Positions 52,637-61,837 are shown, numbered from the stretch's first letter. The stretch is DNA of 64,000 bases from Acidobacteriota bacterium (GCA_016213785.1 JACQZQ010000056.1:112141-176140), one strand, 5' to 3'. Notes: generated from the letters alone by a model not told the origin. Translations and numbers: made by a program.

Positions 52637-53926
52637 ATGAAATTATTATACTTATTAATATCAACAGCTTTTTTATTAGTAAATATAAATATTGTTTATG
52701 GACAAAGATGTGGAGACTTCCTTTGGATAAGCCTAAATGATAAACAAGGAAATGCCATTGAGCCTTCAAAATATACAAATATAAAGGTTTATACAAAAGC
52801 TTATGATGTTAATAGCAAAAATAAGATTGATGAGCTTGAAGTTAAAGCTGAGCTTAAGAAATTAAATGATGGAAGCAATATCCTTTCAATTAGAACTATT
52901 TGTGGGTTAATTGAAGCTAGGTTTTATTTAGAATATGAAAATAAAAATATGACAATAATTATCAAAGATTTAGCAGGTGATTCAGGAAATATAATATTAA
53001 AAGATTTGCAATTTTCTGAAGGAAAATATGAAATAGATCTAGGTGGAAGAAAGTTTAACAATTGTCGGTTAGAACATGAAAAGATTATTTCTGATAGCAA
53101 GCTTATTGAGCAAGAGCTTTGGAAAATCAATAATGATAACTTTATTGTTACAAAAACTATCAATAAAGCAGAACCATTAGCCATAGGCGAGACATTTACA
53201 ATTGACTCCAAAATTCTTGGTGAAAAAAGACGCATAAATGTTTATATTCCTTCAATTTACTTAGAATCCCAAGATACTAAATTGCCAGTGATTTATATGC
53301 CTGATGGGGGAATTGCTGAAGATTTTTTGCATGTAGCAGGGCTTCTACAAGTGTCTTTAGGAAATCAAACTATGCGTCCATTTTTGCTAGTAGGGATTGA
53401 AAATACTGAAAGACGGCGCGATATGACAGGTTTTACTGAAAATGAGGATGATAAAAAGATCGCTATACGTGTAGGTGGCTCAGAAAATTTTAGAAAGTTC
53501 TTAAAAAATGAGCTAATGCCTCAAATAAAAGAACGCTATCAAACAACTAATGAAACGGTCATTATAGGAGAATCACTTGCAGGGCTTTTTGTAATGGAGA
53601 CTTTTTTCCTAGAACCAGATTTGTTTGATACTTATATAGCTTTTGATCCTAGTCTTTGGTGGAATAATCAAAAACTCGTAAAAATGGCAGATAAACAACT
53701 ACCACAGCCTAAGCTAAAGAAAAATTTGTATTTTGCAAGTAGTAATGAAAAAGTTATTGCAGATATTACTGGAGAATTAGCAAAAATTCTTAGTAAACAC
53801 GCACCTTCTACACTTCGCTGGCATTATGAAAAAATGCCAGAAGAAAAACATTCAACCATTTATCACCCTGCTGCTCTTAAAGCTTTTAGAATGTTGTTTA
53901 AGCCTACCCAAGATAATAAAGAATAG
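52637..53926 (+). CDS. Secreted esterase of the Fes/EstD (PF00756) type
   Basis: A 429-residue exported protein: signal peptide 1-22, an N-terminal beta domain of unknown type (about 25-170) and a C-terminal alpha/beta hydrolase of the putative esterase family. It begins KRRINVYIPSIYLESQDTKL and LPVIYMPDGG; the nucleophile elbow is IIGESLAGLFVMETF (Ser near 316), the acid region FDPSLWWNN and the His in EKHSTIYHPAALKAF. Relatives act on enterobactin-type siderophores, acyl-CoA or carbohydrate esters. AGGAAGGTATATTT gives a strong start. Confidence 0.88.
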   Translation: MKLLYLLISTAFLLVNINIVYGQRCGDFLWISLNDKQGNAIEPSKYTNIKVYTKAYDVNSKNKIDELEVKAELKKLNDGSNILSIRTICGLIEARFYLEYENKNMTIIIKDLAGDSGNIILKDLQFSEGKYEIDLGGRKFNNCRLEHEKIISDSKLIEQELWKINNDNFIVTKTINKAEPLAIGETFTIDSKILGEKRRINVYIPSIYLESQDTKLPVIYMPDGGIAEDFLHVAGLLQVSLGNQTMRPFLLVGIENTERRRDMTGFTENEDDKKIAIRVGGSENFRKFLKNELMPQIKERYQTTNETVIIGESLAGLFVMETFFLEPDLFDTYIAFDPSLWWNNQKLVKMADKQLPQPKLKKNLYFASSNEKVIADITGELAKILSKHAPSTLRWHYEKMPEEKHSTIYHPAALKAFRMLFKPTQDNKE

Positions 53927-53972
53927 CTTTATATCCTTATTAGGATCATTGTTATAACGACTATATAAAAAA

Positions 53973-54443
53973 CTACTCAATATTATTTCTAGCTAACTCT
54001 AGTAAAGAAATAAGTTGCTGTAATTGTTTTTGGGTTAAATGACCAAGAAGTTGTTGGTGATGTTCTGTTATTGGTTTATCTAAAGACTTTAAATCTTCTA
54101 GCCCTTGATCAGTAATTTTAACAGTAATAGCTCTACGGTCACGATTATCTCTATTTCTTGAAATAAGACCCCTAGACTCAAGACGATCTAACAAACGAGT
54201 AATGTCAGGATCTTTAGTAAACATACGCTCACTTATTTCTCTACAAAGTAAACCTTCATTTCCCGCTCCCCTTAATATGCGTAAAACATTATATTGTGTC
54301 GCAGTTAAGCCTATTTCTTTGAATAAACTAGAAGCTCGCCAAGAAAATACTTCAGTTGTTTTTATAATGTTAAGAAGAGCTTCTTCTTGCAAACTTTCAA
54401 ATGCTTTATTTGGTTTTAGTTCATTCTGTAGTTTTGATTTCAT
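53973..54443 (-). CDS. MarR-family transcriptional regulator
   Basis: From ATG 54443 the protein has 156 residues. A winged HTH follows an N-terminal helix: LTATQYNVLRILRGAGNEGL, LCREISERMFTKDPDITRLL (recognition helix) and RGLISRNRDNRDRRAITVKI (wing), then a C-terminal dimerisation helix. MarR proteins usually sense phenolic or oxidant ligands and repress nearby genes. A TTG at 54479 would add 12 residues, but that stretch looks like promoter DNA. It reads away from the acyltransferase-LytS-LytTR operon and could control it. Confidence 0.88.
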   Translation of the reverse strand: MKSKLQNELKPNKAFESLQEEALLNIIKTTEVFSWRASSLFKEIGLTATQYNVLRILRGAGNEGLLCREISERMFTKDPDITRLLDRLESRGLISRNRDNRDRRAITVKITDQGLEDLKSLDKPITEHHQQLLGHLTQKQLQQLISLLELARNNIE

Positions 54444-54479
54444 AGATATAACAATAGTTGTGATAACGATAACTGTCAA
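54444..54479 (-). promoter_or_regulatory. Promoter and possible operator directly before marR ATG
   Basis: On the minus strand TTGACA (54479-54474), a 17-base spacer and TATTGT (54456-54451) lie immediately before the ATG at 54443, so transcription could start at or near the start codon (leaderless mRNA). The spacer has a direct repeat GTTATC-GTTATC and partial inverse TATTGTTATA, possibly a MarR binding site. Confidence 0.4.
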
Positions 54480-54694
54480 TGCTTTTTCTTTAAGCGCTAT
54501 AATTTAAATTTTTACTATAAAATTTACGAGATTGATTTGTAACACAACACTAAATAATTTCTAAATTTAAAGTAACAAAATTTGCTGTTTATAACCATTT
54601 ATTTGCTGTTTATGACAAAAAAATAGAGACAAAATTTTTTTAAGGTTAATTTAACTACACACTAGATATTTAACTTTAAGAAAAGGCAAATTTT

Positions 54695-55891
54695 ATGAAT
54701 GATTTACAAAATCCGTCTTCTAGACATTATGAGCTAGATTGGCTACGAATAATTGCTATTGTTATACTCTTGTTTTATCACGTAGGAATGGCTTTTGTTA
54801 GTTGGAGTTGGCATATAAAAAACCAAGAAACCTCTACTTTATTAGAAGACATAATGGTTTGGTTCCATCAATGGCGTATGCCTCTGTTACTTTTTATTTC
54901 AGGAGCCGCTACATATTTTGCTTTAGGTAAAAAGTCTACTAAAAAATATTTGAGCGATAGGGTTAAAAGGTTATTAGTCCCTTTAGTATTTGGGTTTTTT
55001 GTAATCGTCCCACCACAGATTTATTATGAAAAAATAAGTCTCTATTCATCATTTTGGGATTTCTACCCAACCGTTTATCACTTTATTCCTTATCCAAAAG
55101 GGAGTTTTAGCTGGCATCATCTTTGGTTTATTGCTTATTTATTGATTTTCTCTGTTATTGCTTTACCTTTATTTGTTTTTTTAAGAAAAGAGAAATCAAA
55201 AAAACTCTTTGATTTAATGGTAAAGTTCTTTTCTAAACCAGGAGCATTACTTACTCTAGCTCTACCTATTTTACTTAGTCAAATTATACTAAGGCCATTT
55301 TTCCCTGAAGAAACACATGATCTTATTCATGATTGGGCGTATTTTACTTTCTACTTTTCTTTCTTCTTATTTGGCTATTTGCTTTGTTGTGACATCCGTT
55401 TGTGGGAGATTATAAAAGAACAAAGAACACTAAATATTCTAATGGCATTGCTTACACTAATTCCTTTCTATATTATTTGGTTTATTGATGGGGATTGGTC
55501 TAATACACTTAGAATTACTTATTCTATCTTAAAAATATTTATAGCTTGGTTTTGGGTTATTGCTCTTGTAGGTTATGGTCAAAAATATCTTAACTTTGAA
55601 AACCCTATATTAATTTATTCAAGTGAAGCTACCTATCCTTTTTACATACTACATCAAAGTGTAATAATTGCTATTGGATACTATGTAATACAATGGCAAC
55701 TTAACTTATGGGTGAAATACAGTATTATCACTATTTTAACATTTAGTTTTTGTATGGGACTTTATCATTTAGTAATAAAGAGATTTAATCTAACTAGGGT
55801 TCTTTTTGGTATGAAGCCGTTAAATTTTCTAAAATCAAAAGAACTAATCAAAGACCCTAAAGCGTCCTCTTTAAATATTGCTCTAGACTAA
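54695..55891 (+). CDS. Acyltransferase 3 family membrane protein (OpgC-like)
   Basis: A 398-residue protein with about ten membrane helices. The start HYELDWLRIIAIVILLFYHV and the GSFSWHHLWFIAYLLIFSVI and YPFYILHQSVIIAIGYYVI motifs are those of acyltransferase 3 / OpgC-type proteins that transfer acyl or succinyl groups to envelope glycans or lipids; the acceptor is unknown. AAAAGGCAAATTTT precedes ATG. It is the first gene of a compact operon, 5 bp ahead of the LytS-type kinase, which suggests the kinase-regulator pair may regulate it. Confidence 0.88.
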   Translation: MNDLQNPSSRHYELDWLRIIAIVILLFYHVGMAFVSWSWHIKNQETSTLLEDIMVWFHQWRMPLLLFISGAATYFALGKKSTKKYLSDRVKRLLVPLVFGFFVIVPPQIYYEKISLYSSFWDFYPTVYHFIPYPKGSFSWHHLWFIAYLLIFSVIALPLFVFLRKEKSKKLFDLMVKFFSKPGALLTLALPILLSQIILRPFFPEETHDLIHDWAYFTFYFSFFLFGYLLCCDIRLWEIIKEQRTLNILMALLTLIPFYIIWFIDGDWSNTLRITYSILKIFIAWFWVIALVGYGQKYLNFENPILIYSSEATYPFYILHQSVIIAIGYYVIQWQLNLWVKYSIITILTFSFCMGLYHLVIKRFNLTRVLFGMKPLNFLKSKELIKDPKASSLNIALD

Positions 55892-55896
55892 AACTT

Positions 55897-57048
55897 ATGA
55901 ATATTGAGCAAACATTTGAGCAAAATAAATGGAAGATACTTTTTGGTATGGGGACAATTATAGGGTTATTTCTCTTTAGTGTGGTTAACTCTACACATTT
56001 AATGGACAATGACCCTACACCTTTTTACAAACCGTTAATTGATGAAATGACAGGGGCTTACTCCGGCGTTTTTCTTATACCTATGCTACTCTGGCTATTT
56101 AGAAGGTTTCCTTTATATAAGTCTAATTGGTTTAGAGTGCTACCAATTTACTTATTAGCTTCCTTGGTATATGGAGTTACTCATACTACATTAATGCTTG
56201 TTTCTAGACAATTTATCTATCAAATATTTAGCCTGGGAAATTATTACAAGCATAATATGTTTTATAGATTTTTAATGGAATACCATAAGCAATTTATTAG
56301 TTTTTGTATTGTTTTAGCTGGATATAAACTTATTATCTTTTTTCAGCAAAACCAAGAACGAGAAAGAAAGACTGCTGAACTAGAATTGAAAACTGCACAA
56401 CTTGCTAATGAACTCTCTCAAACACAAATACAAAGCCTAAAAGCGCAAATACAACCACATTTTCTTTTTAATACGCTTAATATGATTTCTTCGCTAATGT
56501 ATGAAGATGTTTATGCGGCTGATAAAATGATCTCGTCCCTAAGCAAATTACTTAGGCTTACACTAGAGAGTGCAAATTTTCAAAAAGTTTCCCTAAAAAA
56601 AGAACTAGACTATGTAAATTTATATCTGGAAATAATGAAAGCACGCTTTCAAGAGAAAATAGTAATAGAACTTATAATTACTCCAGAATCATTAAATGCT
56701 CTTGTCCCAAATATGATTTTGCAACCACTAGTAGAAAATGCTATTAAGCATAATGACCTTAGCAATGCTAATAGATACTTTGTTCAGATAAAATGTGAAA
56801 AACAGGGAGAACGACTCCTGCTAAGTGTTAGTGATAATGGCCCAGGAATTTATTGCGATATAAGTGAGGTGGCAAAAAAAGGAATAGGCTTTTCTAATGT
56901 ATTAAAAAGAATAAAACAATTATATGAAGAAACTGCCATAGTAAGTTTATTTAATCATAATCTAGAGGGGCTATGTATTAGATTAGATTTGCCGTTTGAA
57001 ACTCAAGAACGGGAGGCCATTAGTGTTAAGAATAGTAATAATAGATGA
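55897..57048 (+). CDS. LytS/YehU-type sensor histidine kinase
   Basis: A 383-residue kinase with four or five membrane helices in residues 13-155, a coiled coil (about 155-185, ERERKTAELELKTAQLANEL) and the His_kinase/HATPase of the LytS class: LKAQIQPHFLFNTLNMISSL (His near 190), PNMILQPLVENAIKHN and VSDNGPGIYCD. The membrane part has no extracellular sensor domain, so the signal is likely in or near the membrane. It overlaps the LytTR regulator gene by 26 bases. Confidence 0.92.
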   Translation: MNIEQTFEQNKWKILFGMGTIIGLFLFSVVNSTHLMDNDPTPFYKPLIDEMTGAYSGVFLIPMLLWLFRRFPLYKSNWFRVLPIYLLASLVYGVTHTTLMLVSRQFIYQIFSLGNYYKHNMFYRFLMEYHKQFISFCIVLAGYKLIIFFQQNQERERKTAELELKTAQLANELSQTQIQSLKAQIQPHFLFNTLNMISSLMYEDVYAADKMISSLSKLLRLTLESANFQKVSLKKELDYVNLYLEIMKARFQEKIVIELIITPESLNALVPNMILQPLVENAIKHNDLSNANRYFVQIKCEKQGERLLLSVSDNGPGIYCDISEVAKKGIGFSNVLKRIKQLYEETAIVSLFNHNLEGLCIRLDLPFETQEREAISVKNSNNR

Positions 57049-57769
57049 TGAACCCCCAGCAAGAAAAAAACTAAAAATGTTTCTTAAAAACACTCAAGGT
57101 TTTGAAATAGTTGGCGAAGCTGGAGATGGCCTTGAAGCTGTAACAGTAATACAAAATCTTAGGCCAGATCTTATCTTTCTTGATATTCAAATGCCACACT
57201 TAACAGGGTTTGAGGTTTTAGAGGAACTTGAACTAGATATAATGCCAAAAGTCATTTTTACTACTGCCTATGATCAATATGCAATAAAAGCTTTTGAAAT
57301 CCAAGCTCTAGACTATTTGCTTAAGCCATTTGATGAGGAACGTTTCCAAGAAGCTTTAAAAAGAGCTTTAACTAAAACTTCAAATCAAGATCAATTGACA
57401 CAAATAAATGATTTATTGCTAACACTTAAAAATAAACAAAAATACTTACAACGTATTTTGTTAAAAACAAATAATAGAATGATAGTGCTAAAAACAGATG
57501 ATATTAACTGGATTGATGCAGAAGAAAAATATGTAAATCTTCATGCTGGAAAACATACCTACCTTCATAGAGAAAATATAAGCTCACTAGAACAACAACT
57601 TGATCCAGAAAAATTTATTCGTATTCATCGCTCAAATATTATCAATATAGATTTTTTACAAGAAATTACCCCTTGGACACATGGAGATTATGTAATTACC
57701 CTTAAGGATGGTACTAAGCTTAATTTAGGCCGCAATTATAAAGATAGACTACTTGCAATGTTTAGCTAA
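57023..57769 (+). CDS. LytTR-family response regulator
   Basis: A 248-residue LytR/AlgR-type regulator. The receiver (about 1-120) has VIIDDEPPARKK, acceptor Asp in LIFLDIQMPHLTGF and TTAYDQYAIKAFE with Lys in YLLKPFDEERF. The LytTR DNA-binding domain (about 145-245) includes DINWIDAEEKYVNLHAGKH and FIRIHRSNIINIDFLQEI. Start chosen: GTG 57023, with GGGAGG 6 bases upstream, inside the 3' end of the kinase gene, which indicates translational coupling. Targets usually carry paired repeats ahead of the promoter; none were identified here. Confidence 0.93.
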   Translation: MLRIVIIDDEPPARKKLKMFLKNTQGFEIVGEAGDGLEAVTVIQNLRPDLIFLDIQMPHLTGFEVLEELELDIMPKVIFTTAYDQYAIKAFEIQALDYLLKPFDEERFQEALKRALTKTSNQDQLTQINDLLLTLKNKQKYLQRILLKTNNRMIVLKTDDINWIDAEEKYVNLHAGKHTYLHRENISSLEQQLDPEKFIRIHRSNIINIDFLQEITPWTHGDYVITLKDGTKLNLGRNYKDRLLAMFS

Positions 57770-57805
57770 TTATCTCTAATTATCTCTAATTATCTCTAAT
57801 TATCT
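57766..57805 (+). repeat. Tandem decamer repeat, four copies
   Basis: Four perfect copies of CTAATTATCT begin inside the stop region of the LytTR gene and fill most of the gap to the convergent VWA gene. Same 10-bp period as the arrays at 20671 and 50371, with different sequence. Confidence 0.75.
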
Positions 57806-57832
57806 AACTTTTATTGTTACTGTCTAAACCTA

Positions 57833-58930
57833 TTATTTTCTTGTAGATAAAGGTGTTTTGCTACTTTTTTTGAGTTTTCCATTTCCAACACTAGGTTTTT
57901 TTGCACTTGTGTTAAAAGGACTATTATAACCTGCTATTGTAGAAGCTTTATAGTTAGGGGATTTAGTATTAAGAAGTTTTACATCGACTCTACGATACCC
58001 ACTCTCGTTATTAGATGGTTGATAACTAATCAAATAAGCTTTAGCGCATATACCATTTATATAGTTTAATGCTCGTTCAAACTCTATAACGTTTTTGGGT
58101 AAAAAGACTTTTCCTCCACTTTGCTCACAAAGTTGTTGCAAATTTGTATCATTACTCCTTAAACCTTCATCTGTTGATGTATTAAGCGAGTCAGCAAAAA
58201 AATTCGTGTTTGTAGAGTTAACAAAAAAGACTTTTGTTTGAGACTTTTGAGCTATATCTATTGTCTCTTGCAAAGTATGTTTACTTGATGTATCAGAACC
58301 ACTAGAAATAACCACAATAACTTTGTTAGGGGTCAAAAGGTTTGCCATATTTTTTTGGCAAGTCATATAGATAGAATCATATAGCGAAATATCTGTAGTG
58401 TTTTTAGTTTTAATATTATTAAGAGTTTTGTAACATAGCTCTAAATCTTGGCTGAAATCTTGGAATACTTCAGTATTAGTAGTGGTAACTAAAACTTGAT
58501 TACTAGAATTGCTACTTTTAAGAATAGATAAAAGCAAACTGGAAACAGATTCTTTTTGAAATTTTAATTGCCCTTTTGCTTTTAAACTATTATCAAAAAT
58601 AATGGCCGTGTAAAGAGGGAAGTTATTAGCAGTTTGGAAATCAGAGATTTGTTGTTGTTTACCTTCTTCAAAAATTGCAAAGTTTTCTCTTTTAAGATTT
58701 ATAATATTGCGACCTTCTTCGTCTGTAACACCAATGGATAGTTTTATAGGAGAAATATTTGGGCAAGAATTGAAATTAATATTTTTTTTATTTATTTGTA
58801 TGGGTTTAGTAACATTACTACTTTTTTTATATTCTTTACTTGGCGCTTTGGTTAAATTATTTTTGGCAAAACTAGTTATTGATAGGCAAGAAGCAGTTAT
58901 AAGCAAAAAAATAAATATTCTTATTTTCAC
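57833..58930 (-). CDS. VWFA-related secreted protein (acidobacterial type)
   Basis: From GTG 58930 (GAGGT upstream) the protein has 365 residues; the TTG at 58942 is an alternative. Signal peptide 1-24. LSIGVTDEEGRNIINLKREN and FAIFEEGKQQQISDF form the Ig-like strand start seen in VWFA-related acidobacterial proteins, followed by a VWA domain (about 100-280) with TAIIFDNSLKAKGQL, ISLYDSIYMTC and VIVVISSGSDTSSK. The usual metal-site DxSxS is DNSLK here, so the second Ser is lost and metal binding is doubtful. Lys/Ser-rich tail. Function unknown, likely a periplasmic binding protein. Confidence 0.85.
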   Translation of the reverse strand: MKIRIFIFLLITASCLSITSFAKNNLTKAPSKEYKKSSNVTKPIQINKKNINFNSCPNISPIKLSIGVTDEEGRNIINLKRENFAIFEEGKQQQISDFQTANNFPLYTAIIFDNSLKAKGQLKFQKESVSSLLLSILKSSNSSNQVLVTTTNTEVFQDFSQDLELCYKTLNNIKTKNTTDISLYDSIYMTCQKNMANLLTPNKVIVVISSGSDTSSKHTLQETIDIAQKSQTKVFFVNSTNTNFFADSLNTSTDEGLRSNDTNLQQLCEQSGGKVFLPKNVIEFERALNYINGICAKAYLISYQPSNNESGYRRVDVKLLNTKSPNYKASTIAGYNSPFNTSAKKPSVGNGKLKKSSKTPLSTRK

Positions 58931-59005
58931 AATACACCTCAAAAAATTTTTAGTATAGAACTATACACGTTCCTACTAAAAAAAAGATTCAAAACTATTC
59001 CCGCA

Positions 59006-59839
59006 TTAATTAGTTGGTATAGCAAACCAGTTTTGCAAAATATCAAAGTTATTTAATTCTGGTCGTGAAAAAGCGTCAACATCAGAGACTTTAATCAAAC
59101 ACTCATTCCATCTTTGGATTAATTCTTTTGCTTGCTCTTTACCAAATATGGATAAGAGAACATCTTCAAGGTTGTCAAGTTTTTGCAATTGCTCTTTGCT
59201 ATCAGCATACCATAAAAACTTGCATGCCCCATCTCCATAACTAGCTGAAAAAACTAAATAACCTATAGGGTATTTGGCTTTTACTAAAGCCTCTTTAACT
59301 TGTTTGATTACAGCATCATAAGCGTCACCTTTATCAGGCTTTACCCATTCTGAGCGAATACGCATAAATTTTGGTAATGATTGTTGTTTGGATTTGTTTG
59401 GAAAATAACTTAACTCCTCATCTAAGTACCAAATCTGATTATAATGGTTTTGTAAACAACTATGTATTTTATCATCAAGGGAATAGGCTTTCTCTTCTGC
59501 TCGTTTGATTGCTTCTGGTGGTAATTTACTAGGTTCACTAAATTCTGAAAATGAGTTATATGCTCTAAATGTTAAATAACTGAAATCATTGGTACTGATT
59601 TCATAACTAGGTCTAATTGCTACTTTATATTCCTTGAAGATATTGTTTAAGTTTGTTGATTGAATTTGAACTAATCTTTCAAACTCATTGACTTTACCAG
59701 GATAAACTTCATCTGTATGAATAACCCAAATTTTAGGCAATTTCTTAGTCTCTTGCGCTAAAACAGAGCCATTAAAACTATTATTAATACTTACGACAGT
59801 AAAAAATACAAATAACCATAGAACTAATATCTTTTTCAC
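59006..59839 (-). CDS. Secreted protein with possible duplicated NIPSNAP/ABM-like domain
   Basis: A 277-residue protein starting at GTG 59839 with GAGGTAATTT upstream. Signal peptide 1-29. The mature protein looks like two related alpha-beta halves: KIWVIHTDEVYPGKVNEFER (near 36) and MRIRSEWVKPDKGDAYDAVI (near 165), each a strand followed by a helix, as in ferredoxin-like monooxygenase or NIPSNAP folds. No catalytic residues are recognised. It is encoded next to the VWA protein on the same strand, 63 bp upstream, so they may be co-transcribed. Confidence 0.65.
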   Translation of the reverse strand: MKKILVLWLFVFFTVVSINNSFNGSVLAQETKKLPKIWVIHTDEVYPGKVNEFERLVQIQSTNLNNIFKEYKVAIRPSYEISTNDFSYLTFRAYNSFSEFSEPSKLPPEAIKRAEEKAYSLDDKIHSCLQNHYNQIWYLDEELSYFPNKSKQQSLPKFMRIRSEWVKPDKGDAYDAVIKQVKEALVKAKYPIGYLVFSASYGDGACKFLWYADSKEQLQKLDNLEDVLLSIFGKEQAKELIQRWNECLIKVSDVDAFSRPELNNFDILQNWFAIPTN

Positions 59840-60031
59840 AAATTACCTCGCCTACCACAAATTTGTTTTTCATTTCATAGGTACGCTGCCAAATAAATGT
59901 TGGTTACAGAACCAATTTCTATTGCTTTGTATTTCTAAGTTGTTTGAATAATTTTCGAAAAAGTAATTAAAGCTAAATGTCTTGGTAAAATATGCTAGAT
60001 AAAGCTTTTGAGCACCAGGGAAAATAACTAG

Positions 60032-60284
60032 GGAAAAAGGCAGGATTTTATAACTTTGCGTAAGGAAAAATTCAAAGACTCAATAGCATATCTAAAAGAA
60101 AAGAAATTGATGGGAAAGATTGTTGAGCGAGTCCATAACTCCTTTATTGGTATTAATTATTCGACTTCTGATTTTGCTTACAAAGTTAAAGAATTATATT
60201 GTAAGAGAAGATATTGCTTTTGATAATGATTTACTAGATGAAATTTTGGGCAGAAAACCTGACCAGAACCCCCTAATATCATAA
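60032..60284 (+). pseudogene. Frameshifted gene remnant, unknown family
   Basis: Coding-like sequence without a start: a frame at 60032-60220 reads KEKFKDSIAYLKEKKLMG and IVERVHNSFIGINYSTSDFA, then YKVKELY; a +1 shift near 60200 continues VREDIAFDNDLLDEILGRKP up to a stop at 60284. Together they look like one decayed protein. The rest of the 509-bp gap shows nothing. Confidence 0.35.
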
Positions 60285-60348
60285 TCATAAGTTGATTTAA
60301 CTCTGATGATTTTCCTAAATTCTATAAGGAGCCATCTTAAAGGACGAT

Positions 60349-60771
60349 ATGCAAGAACAAGAAATAAGAAGAAAGCTAAAACCAGTATTGGATCAACACC
60401 CCTATGTTAGCCTAGAGTTCGATGAAAAAGGATTTCTAACGCTGATGGAGAACTTTAGACCAAATTTATTAGGAAACTTTGCTGGAGGGGATATGGCCTA
60501 TATAGCCAATGCGGCAGCAGGTCTTTTATGTCTAGCACAAGATAGATTATCAGAAACAGCTAGCATTAACATTGAATGCCTTCAAAGGGCTGATGGTCAA
60601 TTTCTGCTTGCTCGTTCAGAAATTATAAAATCAGGAAATAGGCTTATTCGTCTTCGTGTTGATGTTTTTGTTAGAAATGGTTTGGAAGAAAAATTAGTTG
60701 CTATTGCTCAAGTTAATATGGCTCCTATTCATAACTCCAATGTGTTACGCTTAGTTGAAAACACTGAATAA
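60349..60771 (+). CDS. Hotdog-fold PaaI-like thioesterase family protein
   Basis: A 140-residue protein that fits a hotdog domain: PNLLGNFAGGDMAYIANAAA holds the GG and central helix, then LSETASINIECLQRADGQFL, LARSEIIKSGNRLIRLRVDV and KLVAIAQVNMAPI make the remaining strands. PaaI- and DUF4442-type proteins hydrolyse acyl-CoA or acyl-ACP thioesters; the helix lacks the usual Asp or Glu (ANAAAG instead of D-x-x-x-G), so activity is uncertain. AAGGACGAT precedes ATG. Monocistronic. Confidence 0.72.
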   Translation: MQEQEIRRKLKPVLDQHPYVSLEFDEKGFLTLMENFRPNLLGNFAGGDMAYIANAAAGLLCLAQDRLSETASINIECLQRADGQFLLARSEIIKSGNRLIRLRVDVFVRNGLEEKLVAIAQVNMAPIHNSNVLRLVENTE

Positions 60772-60852
60772 CAAATTGATAGTAATATTAACCAAATTAA
60801 ATATAAGGCTAGTAATTAATAGCTAAAAAGGTAAGCATAAGGAATAATTTGT

Positions 60853-61794
60853 ATGAAAAAAAATAAATTTTTAGTATTGATACTGATGTGGCAAATAATA
60901 AGCTCAAGCGCCTTACTGGCAAATAACAACTTTCATCACATTAAAATTGTTACTTCAAAAACAAATCTAACAAATCCTAACTTACAAGTATCAAGGAAGA
61001 CTTTTATAACCAGACACAGCCCAAAGCTCAATGGGGAAGGAAAAGTTGAAGGTTCAATAAGAGTTTTATTAGCAGAATCATTTGATATAAACGGTAATGC
61101 AAAAGTAATAGGTGATATTTATGTTCCTGGTAGCCCAGAAGTTTATGCAAGTTCTAATGCTAATTATGAAGCAAAAGTAATAGGTGATGGAAACCAATAT
61201 CCATCTAACTACAGAATTAAACTAAACGGTAGTTCCAGAATACAACGTATAATTACCTGTACTGATGCAGTAAGCATAGAGCCAGTCCCTAGTGTTGTTC
61301 CACCCCAAGGGCTAAGAGATATAGCTTTAGTCAAAGGTGAGCACCCTGGCAACTTTTCTACTCTAAGAGACTTAATACTGACCAGAAAATATAATTTAAC
61401 TTTAGAAGTTCCAGAGGGCAGTTATGGCAATTTTAGAGCACATGGTAGGTCAGGGTTCATATTTGGAAAAGATAATGAAGAAACAACTTACAACCTACAA
61501 TCTTTAGAATTAAATACTAATACTCAAGTACAGATAAGAGGTAAAGTAACAATTAATATAAAAAACAGTCTTGTCTTAAACAGTAATTCTAAAATGGGGA
61601 ATAGTGCAAAGATTGAAAATTTATTGGTCAATATTCAGAGCACTGGAGCTACTCTTAACAGTAGTACAGAGTTTTATGGAACAATCAATGCTCCATCTGG
61701 AAGCTTAACTCTAAATTCAAATAGTAAATTAGTTGGTTCAATAATATGTGACAGACTTAATCTTAATAGTAATTCTTTGTTAAAACATTTATGA
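60853..61794 (+). CDS. Secreted beta-helix-like protein
   Basis: A 313-residue exported protein: signal peptide 1-23 (ending LLANNN), then short strand repeats: SPKLNGEGKVEGSIRV, FDINGNAKVIGDIYVPGS, YRIKLNGSSRIQRII. The C-terminal third repeats LNSNSK-type turns (LVLNSNSKMGNSAKI, SLTLNSNSKLVGSIIC, LNLNSNSLLKHL), as in bactofilin-like or right-handed beta-helix proteins. It could be a surface or periplasmic fibre; no enzyme motif. AAGGAATAATTTG precedes ATG. Confidence 0.75.
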   Translation: MKKNKFLVLILMWQIISSSALLANNNFHHIKIVTSKTNLTNPNLQVSRKTFITRHSPKLNGEGKVEGSIRVLLAESFDINGNAKVIGDIYVPGSPEVYASSNANYEAKVIGDGNQYPSNYRIKLNGSSRIQRIITCTDAVSIEPVPSVVPPQGLRDIALVKGEHPGNFSTLRDLILTRKYNLTLEVPEGSYGNFRAHGRSGFIFGKDNEETTYNLQSLELNTNTQVQIRGKVTINIKNSLVLNSNSKMGNSAKIENLLVNIQSTGATLNSSTEFYGTINAPSGSLTLNSNSKLVGSIICDRLNLNSNSLLKHL

Positions 61795-61808
61795 AATTTA
61801 AGCATTAA

Positions 61809-61837
61809 TAACTAACTAACTAACTAACTAACTAACT
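61809..61837 (+). repeat. TAAC microsatellite
   Basis: Seven units of TAAC in a row, between the beta-helix gene stop and the aldo/keto reductase gene. Slippage could vary its length; it is not inside a coding frame. Confidence 0.9.

Noticed and set aside
54202..54507. 101-codon plus-strand frame
   Set aside because: Antisense to the well-supported MarR gene and its promoter.
57766..57805. CRISPR-like array
   Set aside because: The units are contiguous 10-bp copies without spacers, and no cas genes are present in the window.
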